The notes under the pieces are model-generated. The model did not search any database, was not told the DNA's origin, and worked only from the letters and a program-made list of their open reading frames with translations. A DNA stretch of 64,000 nt. It comes from Streptomyces seoulensis. Its GTDB lineage: Bacteria; Actinomycetota; Actinomycetes; Streptomycetales; Streptomycetaceae. The translations under genes and the position numbers were made by a program. Each line of letters begins with the position of its first letter. Position 1 is the first letter of the stretch. Shown here in pieces: positions 52,467 to 61,642 of the stretch. The DNA lies in the NCBI RefSeq assembly GCF_004328625.1, contig NZ_CP032229.1, positions 2,542,001 through 2,606,000 on the forward strand, given 5' to 3'.

Positions 52467-53783
52467 TCAGCCGAGCAGGATGACCTCGACCTCGGTGCCG
52501 GGCTCGGCCTCCGCCATGTCCTCGGGGAGCACGATCAGCGCGTTGGCGTGGGCCAGCGCGGCGATCAGATGGGAGCCGCTGCCACCCACGGGGGTGACCT
52601 CGCCGTCCTCGTGGTTGCCGCGCAGGAACTGGCGGCGGCCCTCGGGCGAGCGCAGCGGGCCGTCCACCGTGAGGGTGGCCCGGGTACGCGGCCGGTGGAC
52701 CTCCGGGAGGCCCATCAGGGCGCGGATGGCGGGGCGGACGAACAGCTCGAAGGAGACGTACGACGACACGGGGTTGCCGGGCAGGGCCAGCAGCGGGGTG
52801 TGGTCGGGGCCCACCGCGCCGAAGCCCTGGGGCTTGCCGGGCTGCATGGCGAGCTTGCGGAAGTCGACCCCGCCGCCCTCCTCCTCGCCGACCTCGGTGA
52901 GCGCCTCCTTGACCACGTCGTACGCGCCGACGCTGACTCCGCCGGTGGTGACCAGCAGGTCGGCGCGGACCAACTGGTCCTCGATGGTGGAGCGCAGCAC
53001 GTCCGCGTCGTCCGCGACCGCGCCGACCCGGTAGGCGATGGCGCCCGCGTCCCGGGCGGCGGCGGTGAGGGCGAAGCTGTTGGAGTCGAAGATCTGGCCG
53101 TGCGCCAACGGCTCGCCCGGCTGGACGAGTTCACTGCCGGTGGACATCACGACGACGCGCGGGCGGGGCCGCACCCGGACGGTGCCCCGGCCGATCGCGG
53201 CGAGCAGCGCGATCTGGGACGGCCCGAGGACGGTGCCCGCGGCGAGCGCCCGGTCACCGGCGCGCACGTCGCTGCCGCTGGGCCGGACATGGGCCCCCGT
53301 CTCGGCGGGCCGGAAGATCCGGACCTGGCCCTCGGCGCCCTCCGGCGCCTGGGCGCGGGCCCGCATCCCGCTCGCCGGGCCGCCGCCGAGCCCGGCGTCC
53401 GTCCACTCGACGGGGACGACGGCCTCGGCGCCGGGCGGCAGCGGCGCGCCGGTCATGATGCGCGCCGCCTGGCCGGGGCCGACCTGGACCGGGGCGGAGT
53501 CGCCGGCGGCGACGTCACCGACCACGTCCAGGACCGCCGGGTACTCCTCGCTCGCACCGGTCACGTCCGTGACCCGTACCGCGTAACCGTCCATGGAGCT
53601 GTTGTCGAAGGGCGGCAGGGACACCGGCACCATGACGTCGTCGACCAGCGCACAGCCCTGCGCGTCGGGGAGCTGGAGCTCGATGGGGTCGAGCGGGCGG
53701 ACGGTGCTGAGAATGTCCTCCAGGTGCTCGTCCACCGACCACACGTGGTCCGGTCCGACGGGACGGTTCGCGGCGGTGCTCAA
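52467..53783 (-). CDS. moeA: MoeA-family protein: molybdopterin molybdenumtransferase and/or Glp-type division partner of SepX
   Basis: The 438-residue gephyrin/MoeA-type protein has PPFDNSSMDGYAV at about 58-70, TTGGVSVGAYDVVKEAL, GKPQGFGAV-like KPQGFGAV and PGNPVSSYVSFELFVRPA. These conserved motifs suggest an active molybdenum transferase. However, in actinobacteria the MoeA homologue in the galU-moeA-rimJ-sepX cluster has been described as Glp, which binds FtsZ and the SepX/GLPR receptor. Both roles are possible. The start is TTG at 53783, overlapping the galU stop, with GCAGGAACG upstream. Confidence 0.9.
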   Translation of the reverse strand: MSTAANRPVGPDHVWSVDEHLEDILSTVRPLDPIELQLPDAQGCALVDDVMVPVSLPPFDNSSMDGYAVRVTDVTGASEEYPAVLDVVGDVAAGDSAPVQVGPGQAARIMTGAPLPPGAEAVVPVEWTDAGLGGGPASGMRARAQAPEGAEGQVRIFRPAETGAHVRPSGSDVRAGDRALAAGTVLGPSQIALLAAIGRGTVRVRPRPRVVVMSTGSELVQPGEPLAHGQIFDSNSFALTAAARDAGAIAYRVGAVADDADVLRSTIEDQLVRADLLVTTGGVSVGAYDVVKEALTEVGEEEGGGVDFRKLAMQPGKPQGFGAVGPDHTPLLALPGNPVSSYVSFELFVRPAIRALMGLPEVHRPRTRATLTVDGPLRSPEGRRQFLRGNHEDGEVTPVGGSGSHLIAALAHANALIVLPEDMAEAEPGTEVEVILLG

Positions 53784-54691
53784 CGTTCCTGCATCTCCTC
53801 GGCGACGAAACTGCGCAGCCAGGTCCTGAAGTCCGGGCCCAGGTCCTCACGTTCGCACGCGAGACGGACAATGGCACGCAGGTAGTCGGCACGGTCGCCG
53901 GTGTCATAGCGGCGGCCCTTGAAGACGACGCCGTGCACCGGGCCGCCGACCTTCTCGTCCTCCGCGAGCTGCTGGAGGGCGTCGGTGAGCTGGATCTCGC
54001 CGCCCCGGCCGGGCTCGGTCTTGCGGAGTATGTCGAAGACGTGCGGGTCGAGGACGTAGCGGCCGATGATGGCGTAGTTGGAGGGGGCGTCGGCCGGCTC
54101 CGGCTTCTCGACCAGGCCGGTCACCTTGACGACGTCGCCGTCCCCGGTGCTCTCCACGGCGGCACAGCCGTAGAGGTGGATCTGCTCGGGGGCGACCTCC
54201 ATGAGGGCGATCACGCTGCCGCCGTGCTGCTCCTGGACCTCGATCATCCGCTGGAGCAGGGGGTCGCGAGGGTCGATCAGGTCGTCGCCGAGGAGGACCG
54301 CGAAGGGCTCGTTGCCGACGTGCGGGGCGGCGCACAGCACGGCGTGGCCGAGGCCGCGGGGGTCGCCCTGGCGGACGTAGTGCATGGTGGCCAGGTCACT
54401 GGACTCCTGGACCTTGGCGAGTCGGTCGGCGTCGCCCTTCTTGCCGAGCGCCGATTCCAGCTCGTAGTTGCGGTCGAAGTGGTCCTCCAGCGGACGCTTG
54501 TTGCGTCCGGTCACCATGAGGACGTCCTCGAGGCCCGCGGACACCGCCTCCTCGACCACGTACTGGATGGCCGGCTTGTCCACGACCGGCAACATCTCCT
54601 TGGGCGTCGCCTTGGTCGCGGGCAGAAAGCGGGTACCCAGCCCGGCTGCCGGAATGACAGCCTTGCTGATCCTCGGGTGCAACTCAGTCAT
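53780..54691 (-). CDS. galU: UTP-glucose-1-phosphate uridylyltransferase
   Basis: GalU makes UDP-glucose from UTP and glucose-1-phosphate. The 303-residue protein has the nucleotide-binding start KAVIPAAGLGTRFLPATKA, KEMLPVVDKPAIQYVV, the middle VLLGDDLID and the late LVEKPEPADAPSNYAIIGRY (20 residues). The ATG at 54691 precedes this; the open frame beyond is spurious. UDP-glucose links to the gal operon in this window. Its stop overlaps the TTG of moeA. Confidence 0.94.
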   Translation of the reverse strand: MTELHPRISKAVIPAAGLGTRFLPATKATPKEMLPVVDKPAIQYVVEEAVSAGLEDVLMVTGRNKRPLEDHFDRNYELESALGKKGDADRLAKVQESSDLATMHYVRQGDPRGLGHAVLCAAPHVGNEPFAVLLGDDLIDPRDPLLQRMIEVQEQHGGSVIALMEVAPEQIHLYGCAAVESTGDGDVVKVTGLVEKPEPADAPSNYAIIGRYVLDPHVFDILRKTEPGRGGEIQLTDALQQLAEDEKVGGPVHGVVFKGRRYDTGDRADYLRAIVRLACEREDLGPDFRTWLRSFVAEEMQER

Positions 54692-54783
54692 GCGCGCCAC
54701 TCTAACCGGTGTCCTTAGGGGGAAATCCCCTGCTCCGCTTAGGTCGGCGTGATAATCGCGGACCGAAATGGAGGTGGCCGGCG

Positions 54784-55404
54784 GTGGAATCCGACGAAGG
54801 TGCGAACGACCCCGGGAAGAGGGGTCTGCGGCGTGAACTCCTGGTAAATAGAAGGGGGTTGAGCGAGGAGGACCGTCTCGCCCATGAACGCGCCCTCGCC
54901 GCGCACGCCCTCGCCCTGCCCGAACTCGCCTCCGCCGGCACGGTCGCCGCCTATGTCTCGGTCGGCACCGAACCCGGTACGGCCGCCCTGCTGGAGGCGC
55001 TGCGCGAGCGCGGCACCCGCGTCCTGCTCCCGGTGCTGCTCCCCGACGACGACCTCGACTGGGGCGCGTACACCGGACCCGGCTCGCTGGCGGTGGTCCG
55101 GCACGGCGGGCGGATGGAGCTGGCCGAGCCTGCCGGGACGCGCCTGGGGCCCGACGCGGTGACGGAGGCGGACGTGGTGCTGCTGCCGGGCCTCGCGGTG
55201 GACGGGCGCGGGATGCGGCTGGGGCGGGGCGGGGGTTCGTACGACCGGGTGCTCGCGCGCCTGGAGCGCGCGGGCGCGCGTCCGGCGCTGGTGGTGCTGC
55301 TGTACGACACGGAGGTGGTGGCCCGGGTGCCCGCCGAGGCGCACGACCGCCCGGTGCACGCCGTGGTGACCCCGGCCGGTGTACGCCGTTTCGCGCGCCC
55401 CTGA
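54784..55404 (+). CDS. 5-formyltetrahydrofolate cyclo-ligase
   Basis: This enzyme converts 5-formyl-THF to 5,10-methenyl-THF with ATP. The 206-residue protein has the N-terminal GLRRELLVNRRGLS and the family signature LPGLAVDGRGMRLGRGGGSYDR (quoted ends LPGLAVDG and RGGGSYDR). I start at GTG 54784 because GGAGGTGG lies at 54770-54777; the open frame to 54709 extends across it. It is divergent from galU; the galU / cyclo-ligase pair is widely conserved in actinobacteria. Confidence 0.9.
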   Translation: MESDEGANDPGKRGLRRELLVNRRGLSEEDRLAHERALAAHALALPELASAGTVAAYVSVGTEPGTAALLEALRERGTRVLLPVLLPDDDLDWGAYTGPGSLAVVRHGGRMELAEPAGTRLGPDAVTEADVVLLPGLAVDGRGMRLGRGGGSYDRVLARLERAGARPALVVLLYDTEVVARVPAEAHDRPVHAVVTPAGVRRFARP

Positions 55405-55421
55405 GAAAGCCCCCCGAGACG

Positions 55422-55459
55422 GCCGAAGGCCCTCCACGCGCGCGTGGAGGGCCTTCGGC
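55422..55459. terminator. Perfect 19-bp inverted repeat between convergent genes
   Basis: Both arms (55422-55440 and 55441-55459) are exact complements with no spacer; the folded hairpin would have a small loop taken from CGCGCGCG. It lies 18 bases after the cyclo-ligase stop and 12 bases from the penicillin acylase stop and is probably a bidirectional terminator. Confidence 0.85.
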
Positions 55460-55470
55460 TTCGTACGGAC

Positions 55471-58299
55471 CTACGGCCGCAGGTTCAGCGTGTCCTTGGT
55501 GCTGCCGTCCACCGACTTGGCCGAGAAGGACCAGGGCAGCAGATCGCCGTCGGCCCACTTGTCGGTCTGGTCGGTGTAGTGGGCGCTGAAGGCGTGCCCG
55601 GAGGCGCCGCTGAGGTTGATCCAGCGGGACTTGTCGAGGTCCGCCAGGTTGACGACCATCCGCATGGACGGCACCCACACCACCCCGTAGCCGCCGGCGG
55701 CGTTCCAGCCGGTGGCGTTGACGGTGGCCTCGCCGCCGCTGAGCTTCCAGGGGCCGCGGTTGAGCGCGTACTGGAGCACCTCAGGGCCCTGGAGGCCGAG
55801 GGTCTGGTTCTTCAGGAACAGCCGGTGCAGCCGGCCCCAGCTCCAGGTGTCGATGTCCTTGCCGAGCTTGGCGGTCAGCTCCCAGCGGGCGTCGATCATG
55901 GCGCGGGTGAACAGCTCGTCGCGGTTGTGCGCGGCCGGGCGGTTGCCCGACTTGGGCGCCTGCCACCACTGGCTGTCCGGCTTGTCCATGAGCGTGCGCA
56001 CGACCTCGAACCAGCGGTCGCCGCCGTCCGGCTGCGCCTGGTCGGCGTCGCGCTGACCGCACTCGCGGACCTTGCTCTGATCGTCCAGCGGACCGGTGCT
56101 GCCCGCGCGCTCCACCCACAGGCACTGGTTCTTGGCGCGCAGCTCCTTGGGGAGCTTGTCGCCGAAGCCGAGCTTGAGGATGTTGCGCCAGACGGCGTTG
56201 AAGTAGGCGGCCGCGGCCGAGTCGGCGTCCTGGGTGTAGTCCCAGCCCTCCAGCAGCTTCTGCGCCTTGCGGACCTCGGGGTCGTCCAGGTCCAGCTTGA
56301 GCAGCTTGGGCACCAGCAGCTTGGCGATCTCACTGCTGTTGTCGAGCTGCATCTGGCGCATGTCGTCGGTGGAGACCTTGCCGCCGTCCTTGATCTTGGA
56401 CTCGATCAGGTCGGCGATGCGCTGGCTGCGGGTGCCGTAGCCCCAGTCGGTGGTCAGGGTGTACGGGTACTTGTCCTTGTCCACCACGGCCTGGTTGGCG
56501 GTGACGATGTAGCCGCGCTTCGGGTTGTACTCGTAGGGCAGCTCGTCCTGCTCCAGGAAGCCGGTCCAGCGGTACTTGGAGTCCCAGCCCGGCGCGGGCA
56601 CCGAGCCGTCGTCGCCCGTGGCGCGGGTGGGGATCTTGCCCGGCAGGGTGTAGCCGATGTTCTCGGAGTCGGCGTAGATCAGGTTCTGGGACGGCACGTC
56701 GAAGAGCGAGGCTGCCTTGCGGAAGCCGTTCCAGTCGGCCGCCCTGTCCATCGCGAACACGGCGTCCATGGAGGTGCCGGGGTCCAGCGCGGTCCAGCGC
56801 AGCGCGATGCCGTAGCCGTCGCCGCGGTCGGGGGCGGCGGTGTCGACGCTGGCCTTGCGGCCGACCTCCACCAGCTCGTCGTCGCGGTCGGAGAGCAGCG
56901 GCATGCCGTCGGCGGTCTGGCGTACGACGATCTTCTTGGACGCGCCACCGGCGACCTTGATGGTCTCCTCACGGGTGCGGAAGGGGCGGACCTTGCCGTC
57001 GTAGAGATAGCCGTCGCCGGAGATCTTCTCCAGGTAGAGGTCGCTGACGTCCACGCCGGAGTTGGTCATGCCCCAGGCGATCTTCCCGTTGTGGCCGATG
57101 ACCACACCGGGCATGCCCGCGAAGGTGTAGCCCGCCACGTCGTACTGGCACTTGCTGGAGACGCTCCGGCAGTGCAGGCCCATCTGGTACCAGACCGAGG
57201 GCAGGGACGCGGAGAGGTGCGGGTCGTTGGCGAGCAGCGGCTTGCCGGTGATGGTGTGGGCGCCGGAGACGACCCAGGAGTTGGAGCCGATGCCCTGGCC
57301 GTTGACGCCGACGGCGGTGGGGAGGTCGTCGAGGACCTTGGTGAGGCCGGTGAGCTGGCCGGTGAGGCCGGTACCGGTCGTGCCGGTGGCGCCCGCGGTG
57401 CCGGTCGTGCCGGTGCCGGTCGTGCCCTGGGTGCCCTGCGTGCCGGTGCCGCCCGGCGTCCCCGTGGTGCCCTGCGTGCCCTGGCTGCCCTGAGTGTCCG
57501 AGGGGGCGCCGTCCTGCTGGAAGGTCTTGCTCAGCGCGCTGTACTGGCCCTCGCGCACGATCGGCTTGTTCCGGTCGTAGGGGTAGTCCGGGTACAGCTC
57601 GCGGATCTGCTGCGGGGTGAGGCGGCTGGTCATCAGGGCGCGGTCGGTCTCGTCGCGCATGTTGCCGCGCAGGTCCCAGGCCATCGCCTTCAGCCACGCG
57701 ACGGAGTCGACCGGGGTCCACTCGGCGGGCTTGTAGTCGTTGGTGAACCCCAGGGCCGCGTACTCCAGGGAGATGTCCCGGTCGTCCTTGCCCTTGAGGT
57801 AGGCGTTGACGCCCTTGGCGTACGCCTGGAGGTACTGCTTCGCGGAGGCCGACAGCTTGGTGTCGTACTCCTGCTTCGCCACCCGGTCCCAGCCCAGGGT
57901 GCGCAGGAAGGCGTCGTTCTTGACCTGGCCCTTGCCGAACATCTCCGACAGGCGGCCGGAGGTGAGATGGCGGCGCACGTCCATCTCGTAGAACCGGTCC
58001 TGCGCCTGGACGTAGCCCTGGGCCATGAACAGGTCGGCGTCGGAGGAGGCGTAGATCTGCGGGATGCCGTAGCCGTCGCGCTTGACGTCGACGGGGCCGG
58101 AGAGGCCCTCGAGCGTGACCGATCCCTTGGTCTGCGGGAAGGAGGCACGCACCGTGCTGATGGACCAGAACGCCCCGAAGGCTATGCCTCCGATGAGGGC
58201 CAGGACCAGCAGAATCACGACAAGTCGGGCTTTGCGCCCCTTCTTCCTGCCGGACGTGCCGGGCTTGTCACCCGATGTGGCGGTGGTGTTGGGGGGCAT
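55471..58299 (-). CDS. Penicillin acylase (S45, Ntn-hydrolase) family protein with a collagen-like spacer
   Basis: This 942-residue protein has a cytoplasmic N-terminus, one membrane span at about 25-47 (LVVILLVLALIGGIAFGAFW), then the S45 alpha-chain beginning GYGIPQIYASSDADLFMAQG. After the autocleavage region, the beta-chain nucleophile motif is Ser339-Asn-Ser-Trp342 after GlyIleGly. The spacer before it contains a Gly/Thr-rich segment at about residues 271-318 (GSQGTQGTTGTPGG...). The rest of the beta chain runs to the C-terminus. Such enzymes may be quorum-quenching AHL acylases or lipid amidases; the substrate is unknown. I start at the ATG at 58299. Confidence 0.88.
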   Translation of the reverse strand: MPPNTTATSGDKPGTSGRKKGRKARLVVILLVLALIGGIAFGAFWSISTVRASFPQTKGSVTLEGLSGPVDVKRDGYGIPQIYASSDADLFMAQGYVQAQDRFYEMDVRRHLTSGRLSEMFGKGQVKNDAFLRTLGWDRVAKQEYDTKLSASAKQYLQAYAKGVNAYLKGKDDRDISLEYAALGFTNDYKPAEWTPVDSVAWLKAMAWDLRGNMRDETDRALMTSRLTPQQIRELYPDYPYDRNKPIVREGQYSALSKTFQQDGAPSDTQGSQGTQGTTGTPGGTGTQGTQGTTGTGTTGTAGATGTTGTGLTGQLTGLTKVLDDLPTAVGVNGQGIGSNSWVVSGAHTITGKPLLANDPHLSASLPSVWYQMGLHCRSVSSKCQYDVAGYTFAGMPGVVIGHNGKIAWGMTNSGVDVSDLYLEKISGDGYLYDGKVRPFRTREETIKVAGGASKKIVVRQTADGMPLLSDRDDELVEVGRKASVDTAAPDRGDGYGIALRWTALDPGTSMDAVFAMDRAADWNGFRKAASLFDVPSQNLIYADSENIGYTLPGKIPTRATGDDGSVPAPGWDSKYRWTGFLEQDELPYEYNPKRGYIVTANQAVVDKDKYPYTLTTDWGYGTRSQRIADLIESKIKDGGKVSTDDMRQMQLDNSSEIAKLLVPKLLKLDLDDPEVRKAQKLLEGWDYTQDADSAAAAYFNAVWRNILKLGFGDKLPKELRAKNQCLWVERAGSTGPLDDQSKVRECGQRDADQAQPDGGDRWFEVVRTLMDKPDSQWWQAPKSGNRPAAHNRDELFTRAMIDARWELTAKLGKDIDTWSWGRLHRLFLKNQTLGLQGPEVLQYALNRGPWKLSGGEATVNATGWNAAGGYGVVWVPSMRMVVNLADLDKSRWINLSGASGHAFSAHYTDQTDKWADGDLLPWSFSAKSVDGSTKDTLNLRP

Positions 58300-58568
58300 C
58301 GCTGTCCTTGCTGTCCTCACGCGAGCGGCAGGCGGGGCTGTGACTTTGAATGAGCGCTGGAGCAACCATAGGCGCAGGCCCCGGAACCACTTGACGCGGA
58401 GTCGGGAACCAGCGGGCACGGGCGTTCGATCTTGCCAACCCGAGCGTCAAGGAAGCGTCAAGAGTTAGGTAAGGTAACGAAGTAGTCGGGTGCGGTCCGC
58501 CGCCCCTCGGTGTCTTGTGTACGCGAGCCCACGTGCGCCCCCGCGCGGGCCAATGAAGGGATGCGCCG

Positions 58569-60074
58569 CTGACTGTCCACCACCTCAACCAGCTCCTGTT
58601 CGCCTGCTCGCTGGTCCTCCTGGTCGCCGTCGCGGCCGTGCGGATCTCCTCACGCAGCGGGCTCCCCAGCCTGCTCGTCTACCTCGGTATCGGCGTCCTC
58701 ATGGGCTCCGACGGCGTGGGGAACATCCACTTCGACAACGCGGAGATGACCCAGGTCATCGGGTACGCGGCCCTGGTCGTGATCCTGGCCGAGGGCGGTC
58801 TCGGCACGAAGTGGAAGGAAGTGCGGCCGGCCCTGCCGTCCGCCTCCGTGCTGGCGACGGTGGGCGTCGCGGTGAGCGTCGGCGCGACCGCCGCGGGCGC
58901 GCACTATCTGGTCGGGCTGGAGTGGCGGCAGGCGTTCATCATCGGCGCGGTGGTGTCCTCGACGGACGCGGCGGCCGTGTTCTCCGTGCTGCGCAAGATC
59001 CCGCTCCCCTCGCGGGTGACGGGCACGCTGGAGGCGGAGTCCGGCTTCAACGACGCCCCGGTGGTCATCCTGGTCGTCGCCTTCTGCCAGGCCGGCCCGG
59101 TGGAGCACTGGTACATCCTGCTGGCCGAGATCGTGCTGGAGCTGGCCATCGGCGCCGCCCTGGGCCTCGCGGTGGGCTTCCTCGGCTCCTGGGGGCTCAA
59201 GCACGTCGCCCTGCCGGCGTCCGGTCTCTACCCGATCGCCGTCATGGCCATCGCCGTCACCGCGTACGCGGCCGGCGCGCTGGCCCACGGCAGTGGCTTC
59301 CTCGCCGTCTACCTGGCCTCGATGGTGCTGGGCAACGCCAAGCTGCCGCACTGGCCGGCCACCCGCGGGTTCGCGGAGGGGCTGGGCTGGATCGCGCAGA
59401 TCGGCATGTTCGTCCTGCTCGGCCTGCTGGTGACCCCGCACGAGCTGGGCGACGACGTGGTGCCCGCGCTGATCATCGGACTGGTGCTGACCATGGCGGC
59501 CCGTCCGCTGAGCGTGGTGCTGAGCCTGACCCCGTTCCGGGTGCCGTGGCAGGAGCAGGCGCTGATGTCCTGGGCGGGGCTGCGCGGCGCGGTCCCCATC
59601 ATCCTGGCGACCATCCCCATGGTGAGCGGGGTGGAGGGCAGCCGCCGGCTGTTCAACATCGTCTTCGTACTCGTCGTCGTCTACACCCTGGTCCAGGGCC
59701 CGACCCTGCCCTGGCTGGCCCGCAAGCTGCGGCTCGGCGAGGAGGGCGCGGCGTCCGACCTCGGCATCGAGTCGGCGCCGCTGGAGCGGCTGCGCGGCCA
59801 TCTGCTCTCGCTCACCATCCCGGACGACTCCCGGATGCACGGCGTGGAGGTGGGCGAGCTGCGGCTGCCGCCGGGCGCCGCCGTCACGCTGGTCGTCCGG
59901 GACGGCAAGTCGTTCGTCCCCTCCCCCACGACCGTGCTGCGGCACGGGGACGAGCTGCTCGTGGTCTCCACCGACCCGGTCCGCGACCAGGCCGAACGCC
60001 GGCTGCGCGCGGTCACCCAGGGCGGCAAGCTGGCCGACTGGCTCGGCACCGGCGGTAGGGTGCACCGGCACTGA
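58569..60074 (+). CDS. Cation/proton antiporter with C-terminal RCK_C (TrkA-C) domain
   Basis: This CPA1/NhaP2-like antiporter would exchange K+ or Na+ for H+. It has about 12 spans with LVVILAEGGLGTKW, AVVSSTDAAAVFSVLR, EAESGFNDAPVVILV and SWAGLRGAVPIILA, the NhaP hallmark. A TrkA-C domain follows (about 410-495: VEVGELRLPPGAAVTLVVRDG). I propose CTG at 58569 as start (LTVHHLNQLLFACSLVLLVA...), with AAGGGA nearby. The next start, GTG 58638, would remove the first span. The product would be 501 residues. Confidence 0.87.
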   Translation: MTVHHLNQLLFACSLVLLVAVAAVRISSRSGLPSLLVYLGIGVLMGSDGVGNIHFDNAEMTQVIGYAALVVILAEGGLGTKWKEVRPALPSASVLATVGVAVSVGATAAGAHYLVGLEWRQAFIIGAVVSSTDAAAVFSVLRKIPLPSRVTGTLEAESGFNDAPVVILVVAFCQAGPVEHWYILLAEIVLELAIGAALGLAVGFLGSWGLKHVALPASGLYPIAVMAIAVTAYAAGALAHGSGFLAVYLASMVLGNAKLPHWPATRGFAEGLGWIAQIGMFVLLGLLVTPHELGDDVVPALIIGLVLTMAARPLSVVLSLTPFRVPWQEQALMSWAGLRGAVPIILATIPMVSGVEGSRRLFNIVFVLVVVYTLVQGPTLPWLARKLRLGEEGAASDLGIESAPLERLRGHLLSLTIPDDSRMHGVEVGELRLPPGAAVTLVVRDGKSFVPSPTTVLRHGDELLVVSTDPVRDQAERRLRAVTQGGKLADWLGTGGRVHRH

Positions 60075-60291
60075 GGGTGCTGGTTCTCACAGCTCCGGCG
60101 GCGGGGAGCCGCCTGTACGATCAGGGCATCTGATCGAACCAACTCTGTCCGATTCGTCTGACGCAGAGCTGGCGCGACCGTATGGCGGCCGGACCCTTTG
60201 AGCCGGTATCTACCGCAGTTCCGCGCGCAAGAGGACGGCTCTCGGTGCCCCCCGCACGGGCGCGCTACCAGGCGGAAGAGAGGCACGGGCC

Positions 60292-61575
60292 GTGGCATCC
60301 ACGGTCACCACCGAGCGGTCGGCGCGTCCGGGTTACGGGCAACTGCTGCGCACGAAGGGCGCGTGGACCTTCCTGGTCCCCGGCTTCGCGGCACGTCAGC
60401 CGTTCGCCATGCTCACCATCTCCATCGTGCTGCTGGTGCGGCACACCACCGGCTCGTACGGCGCCGCCGGTGCCGCCGCGGCCGTCACCGGCGTCTCCAT
60501 GGCCCTGTTCGCGCCGTACAGCGGCCGGCTCGCGGACCGGTACGGCCAGCGGGCGGTACTGATGCCCGGTGTCGTCCTGCACACGGCGGCGGGGCTCACC
60601 CTGACCGCGCTCGCGCTGGCACACGCCCCCTTGTGGGCGCTGTTCGCGGCGGCGGTGCCGACCGGCGCCTCGGTCCCGCAGGTCGGCCCGATGGTGCGGG
60701 CCCGCTGGGGCACGCGGCTGAAGGGATCGCCGCTGATGAGCACGGCGGCGGCCTTCGAGTCGGTCACCGACGAGCTGACCTTCGTCGTCGGCCCGCTGCT
60801 GGCCACCGCGCTGTGCACCACCGTCACCCCCGCCGCCGGACTGATCACGGAGGCCGCGCTGACCCTGGTCGGCGGTCTGCTGTTCGCCGCCCAGCGGGGT
60901 ACGCAGCCGCCGGTCGGCCCGCACGCGGAGGCCGGCGAAGAGGCGCACGCGCGCGTGTCCGCCCTCCGGGTGCCCGGCGTACGGGTGCTCATCGTGACGT
61001 TCCTCGGCATCGGCGCCGTCTTCGGCGGGATGCAGGTCTCGCTGGCCGCGTTCACCGAGTCCATCGGGGAGCCCGGTCTGAACGGCGTCCTCTATGGCGT
61101 CTTCGCCGCCGGAAACATGCTCTCCGGGGTGATCTGCGGCGCGGTCGCCTGGAAGTCGTCGCCCCGGCGCCGGCTCATGGTCGGGTACACGGCGCTCGCG
61201 CTGGCCACCTCCGCGCTGTGGACGGTGCACTCGGTGCCGCTGCTGGCCGGTCTCGGCCTGCTGGTCGGCATGTGCATCGCGCCCGCCCTGATCACGGGGT
61301 ACACCCTGGTCGAGGACCTGGTGCCGGCGGGTGCCCGGACGGAGGCGTTCACCTGGCTGACGGGTGCGGTCGCGCTGGGCCAGGCGGCCGCCGTCACGGT
61401 GGCGGGACAATGGGAGGACCGGCTGTGGGACGGCGCCGGGTTCCTGGTCCCGATGGCGGCGACCGTACCGGCGCTGGCGACGATCCTGGCCCTGCGTTCC
61501 CTGCTGGTGGCGCGGGCCCGGACCCGTACCGTGGCGCGTGGCGTCGGTCACCGCGAGCCGGTCACGGTGGACTGA
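60292..61575 (+). CDS. MFS transporter
   Basis: This 427-residue protein has about 12 membrane segments and the MFS loop motif APYSGRLADRYGQRAVL between spans 2 and 3. Other segments include GASVPQVGPMVRARWG and GMCIAPALITGYTLVEDLVP. It resembles Streptomyces drug or metabolite efflux transporters. The start is the GTG at 60292 after GGAAGAGAGG. No regulator is adjacent, and the substrate is unknown. Confidence 0.87.
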   Translation: MASTVTTERSARPGYGQLLRTKGAWTFLVPGFAARQPFAMLTISIVLLVRHTTGSYGAAGAAAAVTGVSMALFAPYSGRLADRYGQRAVLMPGVVLHTAAGLTLTALALAHAPLWALFAAAVPTGASVPQVGPMVRARWGTRLKGSPLMSTAAAFESVTDELTFVVGPLLATALCTTVTPAAGLITEAALTLVGGLLFAAQRGTQPPVGPHAEAGEEAHARVSALRVPGVRVLIVTFLGIGAVFGGMQVSLAAFTESIGEPGLNGVLYGVFAAGNMLSGVICGAVAWKSSPRRRLMVGYTALALATSALWTVHSVPLLAGLGLLVGMCIAPALITGYTLVEDLVPAGARTEAFTWLTGAVALGQAAAVTVAGQWEDRLWDGAGFLVPMAATVPALATILALRSLLVARARTRTVARGVGHREPVTVD

Positions 61576-61642
61576 TCCACGGGAATGCGTCACTATGGAG
61601 CATCGTTAGCACTCATTGAGTGAGAGTGCCAGGAGGAAGACA

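Noticed and set aside
55444..58353. A 969-codon open frame opposite the penicillin acylase gene
   Set aside because: It is antisense to a gene with clear S45 motifs and shows only Val/Gly/Ala-rich composition expected of a high-GC shadow frame.
58465..58483. DmdR/DtxR iron-box-like TTAGGTAAGGTAACG upstream of the antiporter gene
   Set aside because: Only the left half fits; the right half lacks the CCTAA arm in register, and neither flanking gene concerns iron.
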